From positions 1 through 5,583 of the forward strand of contig CAMWKX010000096.1 in NCBI GenBank assembly GCA_947174955.1: a stretch of 5,583 bases of DNA. The letters run 5' to 3'. The notes under the pieces were generated by a model. It was not told where the DNA came from. It saw only the letters and a list, made by a program, of their open reading frames with translations, and made no database searches. The position numbers and the translations under genes were made by a program. Numbering within the stretch: position 1 is the stretch's first letter; every line of letters starts with the position of its first letter. Origin of the DNA: an uncultured Clostridia bacterium (GTDB lineage: Bacteria; Bacillota; Clostridia; Christensenellales; Borkfalkiaceae). Shown here piece by piece: positions 4,988 through 5,583 of the stretch.

Positions 4988-5411
4988 AATACCTTCCTTT
5001 TCGAAAAACCACGACACTCTTGCCGTCGGGTTGCACAAGAGTATGGAAATGCACGGCGTTACGACCTGGGACTTGCGCTTTAAAAAGCCCAACGCGGGCG
5101 ACTACGTTACGCCCAAGGCTCTGCACACAATCGAGCACCTTTTGGCGACGGTTTTGAGGAACTCGTCCGAAAAGGACGACGTAATCTACTTCGGACCTAT
5201 GGGTTGCCGCACGGGGTTCTACCTTTTAACCGTAAACCTTGACCGCGTCGAGGTGTTAAAGCTTTTAAAGGAGAGTTGCGCGACGGCTTTAACGCTTGAC
5301 GAAATTCCCGGAAATAAGCGCGAGGAATGCGGCAACTATCTCGAACACGACTTAGACGACGCAAAGCGCGAAATTGTTAATTACTTGGAAATACTGAGGA
5401 ACACATTATGA
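4980..5411 (+). CDS. luxS: S-ribosylhomocysteine lyase (AI-2 synthesis)
   Basis: LuxS cleaves S-ribosylhomocysteine, the product of the upstream nucleosidase, to homocysteine and 4,5-dihydroxy-2,3-pentanedione (DPD), the precursor of the signal AI-2. It acts in the cytoplasm as a metal-dependent homodimer. The hallmark HTIEH motif at 49-53 gives metal ligands H49 and H53 and the acid-base E52. R33 in DLRF (31-34) matches Arg39 of B. subtilis LuxS; C76 in GPMGCRTGFY (72-81) is the catalytic Cys84; C117 in ECGNY (116-120) is the third metal ligand Cys126. All active-site residues are thus intact. The protein has 143 aa, against about 155-160 usually; the largest loss is in the loop between VGLHKS and the DLRF strand. 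The start overlaps the nucleosidase gene by 8 bases and the end overlaps ung by 4 (ATGA), so all three are probably translated from one message. Confidence 0.97.
   Translation: MDKIPSFSKNHDTLAVGLHKSMEMHGVTTWDLRFKKPNAGDYVTPKALHTIEHLLATVLRNSSEKDDVIYFGPMGCRTGFYLLTVNLDRVEVLKLLKESCATALTLDEIPGNKREECGNYLEHDLDDAKREIVNYLEILRNTL
5395..5400 (+). promoter_or_regulatory. Ribosome binding site of ung
   Basis: TGAGGA lies 7 bases before the ATG at 5408, within the last codons of luxS, and fixes the start in the ATGA overlap. Confidence 0.65.
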
Positions 5412-5583
5412 TAAAACTTGGCGGCGGCTGGGACGAGTTGCTCGCTCCCCTATTTGCCGACGAACGCTACAAAAAAATACGCGAGTTTTTAAAAGCGGAA
5501 TATTCCACTCACGTGGTTTACCCCGATATGTACGATTTGTACAACTGTTTCCGCTTTACGCCGATTTCCGATTTGAAGGCGGT
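5408..5583 (+). CDS. ung: Uracil-DNA glycosylase, N-terminal part (cut by window end)
   Basis: 58 codons are visible and the frame is open at the window edge. Family 1 uracil-DNA glycosylases remove uracil from DNA as the first step of base-excision repair. The visible part fits the N-terminal pattern of this family: GGGWDELLAPLF (5-16), then YKKIREFLKAEY (21-32), VVYPDMYDLYNCFRFTP (36-52) and SDLKAV at the edge. In family members these correspond to W-x-x-x-L, a helix ending F-L-x-x-E-Y, and V-Y-P-P-x-x-D-I-F-N-A-F-x-x-T-P, with the V-K-V-V-I-L-G-Q-D-P-Y-H catalytic motif next. That motif with its catalytic Asp lies outside the window, so activity cannot be judged. The usual second Pro is Asp40 here, and I-F-N-A-F is L-Y-N-C-F. 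The start is set by the Shine-Dalgarno TGAGGA and the four-base ATGA overlap with luxS. The gene belongs to the pfs-luxS operon by position. Confidence 0.92.
   Translation, partial: MIKLGGGWDELLAPLFADERYKKIREFLKAEYSTHVVYPDMYDLYNCFRFTPISDLKA

Noticed and set aside
1..5583. CRISPR array, insertion sequence, tRNA, riboswitch or T-box
   Set aside because: No regularly spaced repeats, transposase, terminal inverted repeats, tRNA cloverleaf or leader-like structured region was seen. A pheST T-box, if any, would be upstream of the window.

Overview
The window is 5.6 kb of moderately GC-rich, gene-dense DNA. It probably comes from an endospore-forming lineage of Clostridia or a related Firmicute, most likely an uncultured gut or anaerobic member. 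The basis is a clostridial-style pheS-pheT pair, a YunB-type sporulation protein, strong GGAGG-type ribosome binding sites, and Firmicute-like LuxS and MTAN sequences. The species cannot be named from the sequence alone.

Left part (1-3584, + strand): the last codons of pheS (phenylalanyl-tRNA synthetase alpha) lead into a complete pheT (beta subunit, 803 aa). Three bases later comes a small four-helix membrane protein of unknown function. It overlaps by 14 bases a predicted lipoprotein that also has a C-terminal membrane anchor. Base composition falls step by step, from about 57% G+C in a sampled part of pheT to about 23-30% in the lipoprotein gene. A perfect 15-bp GC-rich hairpin with T-tracts on both strands closes the unit and also serves the convergent gene yunB.

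Right part (3583-5583): yunB on the minus strand diverges from a tightly coupled + strand operon of an MTA/SAH nucleosidase gene (pfs/mtnN), luxS and ung (cut by the window end). Pfs and LuxS are consecutive enzymes: S-adenosylhomocysteine is cleaved to S-ribosylhomocysteine plus adenine, and LuxS then gives homocysteine plus the AI-2 precursor DPD. ung is joined to luxS by an ATGA overlap.

The most interesting signals lie between yunB and pfs. A near-consensus housekeeping promoter (TTGCCA, 17 bp, extended -10 TGGTATAAT) places the predicted +1 exactly on the A of the pfs start codon, and there is no Shine-Dalgarno, so the operon mRNA appears leaderless. On the other strand a sequence matching the Bacillus sigma-E -10 consensus (CATACATT) lies just upstream of an internal yunB Met codon. 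This suggests that yunB starts at residue 19 of the long reading frame, also with almost no leader. The two hypothetical membrane genes attached to pheT are the least understood part of the window. No CRISPR array, mobile element, tRNA or rRNA is visible, and no stretch over 300 bases lacks a gene.
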